Part shown: piece after piece, positions 62,825 through 64,000 of the stretch | How the letters are laid out: each line of letters begins with the position of its first letter | Numbering within the stretch: position 1 is the stretch's first letter | Assembly: GCF_900172225.1 (NCBI RefSeq) | Contig: NZ_FWFO01000001.1 | Span: 2,170,001-2,234,000 of the forward strand | Reading direction: 5' to 3' | Length of the DNA stretch: 64,000 bases | From: Falsiruegeria litorea R37 | GTDB lineage: Bacteria > Pseudomonadota > Alphaproteobacteria > Rhodobacterales > Rhodobacteraceae | The notes under the pieces: model-generated | Told to the model about the DNA's origin: nothing | Database searches by the model: none | What the model saw: only the letters and a program-made list of their open reading frames with translations | Translations under genes and position numbers: made by a program

Positions 62825-62860
62825 TCAAATTCAATTAGCTCAAGTCAATTTCAATTACAC
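62825..62860. promoter_or_regulatory. Candidate LysR binding region, TCAATT repeats
   Basis: In the 103-bp divergent gap a strikingly A/T-rich stretch carries TCAATT at 62831, 62845 and 62851 and TCAAAT at 62825, spaced 6-14 bp, with several T-N11-A combinations. It ends 8 bp before the LysR start and 60 bp from the aldehyde dehydrogenase start, the expected place for control of both. Confidence 0.5.
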
Positions 62861-62867
62861 TGAACTC

Positions 62868-63740
62868 ATGTCGATCAAACTGGAAACCCTTCGCACCTTT
62901 TGCACCGTGGCCCAGACCGGCAATCTGGCCGAGGCTGCCAACCGCTTGGGGCGCACGCAATCAGCGGTGTCCATGACGCTCAAGCACTTCGAAGAGCATC
63001 TTGGGCGCAAACTGTTTCAGGGCGAGCGCAAAGCACAGCTGTCGGCACTGGGAGAGCAGGTTTTCGAACAGGCACTCAAGCAAGTGCGTGAATATGATGA
63101 AACCATACAGGGCATCGAATCCGCTGCTCGATCCCGGCATGGTCAAATCCGCATCGTATCAGTCCCATCCGTGGCGGCAGTGGTGTTTCCCGCCGTGACC
63201 GATCATATGACCAATCGCTTTTCCGGTCTGAAGATCGAACTGCGCGATACACATACCGCGCAAATTCTGGATGCGCTTTTGACCGGGCGCGCCGATATCG
63301 GCATCGCCTCGGGCCACCATTCGTTAAACGGGATCGAAGCGATACCTCTCTTTTGCGATCAGTTTGGTCTGGTGGCCTCTGCCGACCATCCACTTGCAAT
63401 GTCGTCGCAGTTACCAACACTTGAAGATGTCGTCACGCCCAAGTTTATCCGAAACGCGCTTTGCGATCTGATTCAGTCTCTTGCGTTTCTGGAAGCTGTC
63501 GAAAAATCAGACGTCACCATTCAGAACACGCTATCTTTGATTGCGATGGTTCAGACTGGCGAATGGGTGACGATCCTGCCGCAAACGGTTTCGCGGTTTT
63601 TGCCGACCGACACAGTCTTTCGTCCAATTGCCGACCTCTCGGACCAACGCGAAGTCTACCTCTACATCCGCACCCGTACCCCCTATGCGTCCATAACGCA
63701 GGACTGCGCCGAGTTCATCCGGTCACGGGATTGGAGCTGA
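62868..63740 (+). CDS. LysR-family regulator of the BCCT/catabolic operon
   Basis: 290 residues from the ATG at 62868. The helix-turn-helix is LETLRTFCTVAQTGNLAEAANRLGRTQSAVSMTLKHFE (residues ~5-42). The effector-binding domain starts near residue 90 (GQIRIVSVPSVAAVVFP) with ADIGIASGHHSL and VQTGEWVTILPQTVSRF. Its divergent position makes it the likely activator of the aldehyde dehydrogenase-M19-unknown-DUF3726-Ldh2-BCCT genes. The inducer is unknown. Confidence 0.93.
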   Translation: MSIKLETLRTFCTVAQTGNLAEAANRLGRTQSAVSMTLKHFEEHLGRKLFQGERKAQLSALGEQVFEQALKQVREYDETIQGIESAARSRHGQIRIVSVPSVAAVVFPAVTDHMTNRFSGLKIELRDTHTAQILDALLTGRADIGIASGHHSLNGIEAIPLFCDQFGLVASADHPLAMSSQLPTLEDVVTPKFIRNALCDLIQSLAFLEAVEKSDVTIQNTLSLIAMVQTGEWVTILPQTVSRFLPTDTVFRPIADLSDQREVYLYIRTRTPYASITQDCAEFIRSRDWS

Positions 63741-63757
63741 ACAGTCATGTTGAAAAG

Positions 63758-63834
63758 TGGCGCACCCATCAGGATTCGAACCTGAGACCTCTGCCTTCGG
63801 AGGGCAGCGCTCTATCCAGCTGAGCTATGGGTGC
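63758..63834 (-). tRNA. tRNA-Arg (anticodon CCG)
   Basis: 77 nt including an encoded CCA end. The acceptor stem GCACCCA pairs with TGGGTGC, the D-arm contains TAGCTCAGCTGGATAGAGC, the anticodon stem CTGCC/GGCAG encloses the loop CTCCGAA with anticodon CCG, and the T-arm contains GGTTCGAATCC. It reads CGG arginine codons. It lies 17 bp past the convergent LysR stop. Confidence 0.95.
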
Positions 63835-63875
63835 CTAGGAACGGGCTATAAAAGATCGCTTGCCCCTCCGCAATC

Positions 63876-63904
63876 GGAAAAGCCGAAATTTCTCCGGCTT
63901 TTCC
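63876..63904 (-). terminator. Hairpin after the sufS-type gene
   Basis: A 10-bp stem (GGAAAAGCCG paired with CGGCTTTTCC) with a 9-nt loop, 12 bp past the stop of the partial minus-strand gene and upstream of tRNA-Arg. No clear T run follows on the minus strand, so termination strength is uncertain. Confidence 0.5.
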
Positions 63905-63916
63905 AAGGTCTCGCAG

Positions 63917-64000
63917 TTACGCAAAAAGCTCATGTGCAAGCTCCAGCGCGTCGACCAGCGTGTCGACCTCGTCCGTCGTGTTGTAGAGGCCAAAGCTGGC
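63917..64000 (-). CDS. sufS: C-terminus of a SufS-type cysteine desulfurase, truncated by the window edge
   Basis: Only the last 27 codons and stop are inside the window: [19 protein letters not shown], then ELAHELFA. The pattern (R)[14 protein letters not shown] is that of the C-terminal domain of SufS/CsdA-type PLP-dependent desulfurases, which supply sulfur for Fe-S cluster assembly. The rest of the gene lies beyond the right end. Confidence 0.7.
   Translation of the reverse strand, partial: ASFGLYNTTDEVDTLVDALELAHELFA

Noticed and set aside
63758-63834. tRNA-Arg as an integration site for a genomic island
   Set aside because: No integrase and no repeat of the tRNA 3' end was seen inside the window; the adjacent operon ends with an intact LysR gene.
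1-64000. CRISPR array, insertion sequence or rRNA operon
   Set aside because: No regularly spaced direct repeats, transposase reading frames with flanking inverted repeats, or rRNA-like sequence were recognised on either strand.

Overview
The window looks like a chromosomal stretch from a marine Rhodobacteraceae (Roseobacter-group) alphaproteobacterium. The evidence is high GC, many TRAP and peptide-type ABC transporters, a BCCT betaine-type transporter, a dimethylglycine dehydrogenase-like FAD/GcvT fusion, methyl-tetrahydrofolate enzymes, PhoX, an outer-layer sulfatase and densely overlapping (ATGA) operons. No rRNA, phage, insertion sequence or CRISPR array was seen. One tRNA gene, tRNA-Arg(CCG), lies near the right end.

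Layout. 1-6.9 kb: the end of a probable cation-efflux protein, then a minus-strand block of one-carbon genes (FAD/GcvT oxidoreductase, AMP-forming acyl-CoA synthetase, methyl-H4F:corrinoid methyltransferase, MetF-like reductase and a small 'virulence factor' family protein). 7.1-11.4 kb: phoX divergent from ppx, with a Pho-box-like direct repeat upstream of phoX, then rlmE. 11.4-17.7 kb: an octaheme c-type cytochrome, a YihY/BrkB membrane protein, two AI-2E-family permeases around a small soluble protein, and a YqjE-like membrane protein. 17.7-24 kb: a MoxR/Bat (aerotolerance-type) operon with every junction from DUF58 onward overlapping. 24-28.6 kb: sulfatase, HAD phosphatase, cardiolipin synthase and an ion channel. 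28.7-33.4 kb: a LolD/FtsX-like exporter with an AttH/CrtC-like lipocalin protein and a flavin-binding oxidase-like protein. 33.5-44.8 kb: two paralogous oligopeptide-type binding proteins either side of a TPR/O-GlcNAc-transferase-like gene. The second binding protein heads a Dpp-type ABC operon interrupted by an amidohydrolase that looks acquired. 44.8-50.2 kb: a TAXI-TRAP transporter with a universal stress protein, and a crotonase. 50.3-52.2 kb: a small Cys/His-rich membrane protein and a multicopper oxidase. 52.2-54.8 kb: a sulfotransferase and an Asp/Glu-racemase-superfamily protein divergent from a LysR regulator. 54.9-63.7 kb: a BCCT transporter/catabolic operon divergent from a second LysR regulator. 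The window closes with tRNA-Arg and the C-terminus of a SufS-type cysteine desulfurase.

The most promising candidate for an undescribed system is the 54.9-63.7 kb operon. It combines a BCCT transporter with a long extra loop, an Ldh2-family oxidoreductase, a DUF3726 protein, a 561-residue protein of no recognised family, an M19 'dipeptidase' lacking the first metal-binding motif and the bridging glutamate, and an aldehyde dehydrogenase resembling 2-oxoglutarate semialdehyde dehydrogenases. It is probably a catabolic pathway for an unidentified small zwitterionic solute. The neighbouring sulfotransferase / racemase-superfamily / LysR unit is a second candidate: an almost perfect palindrome overlaps the regulator's start codon. 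All assignments come from reading the sequence; no database search was run.
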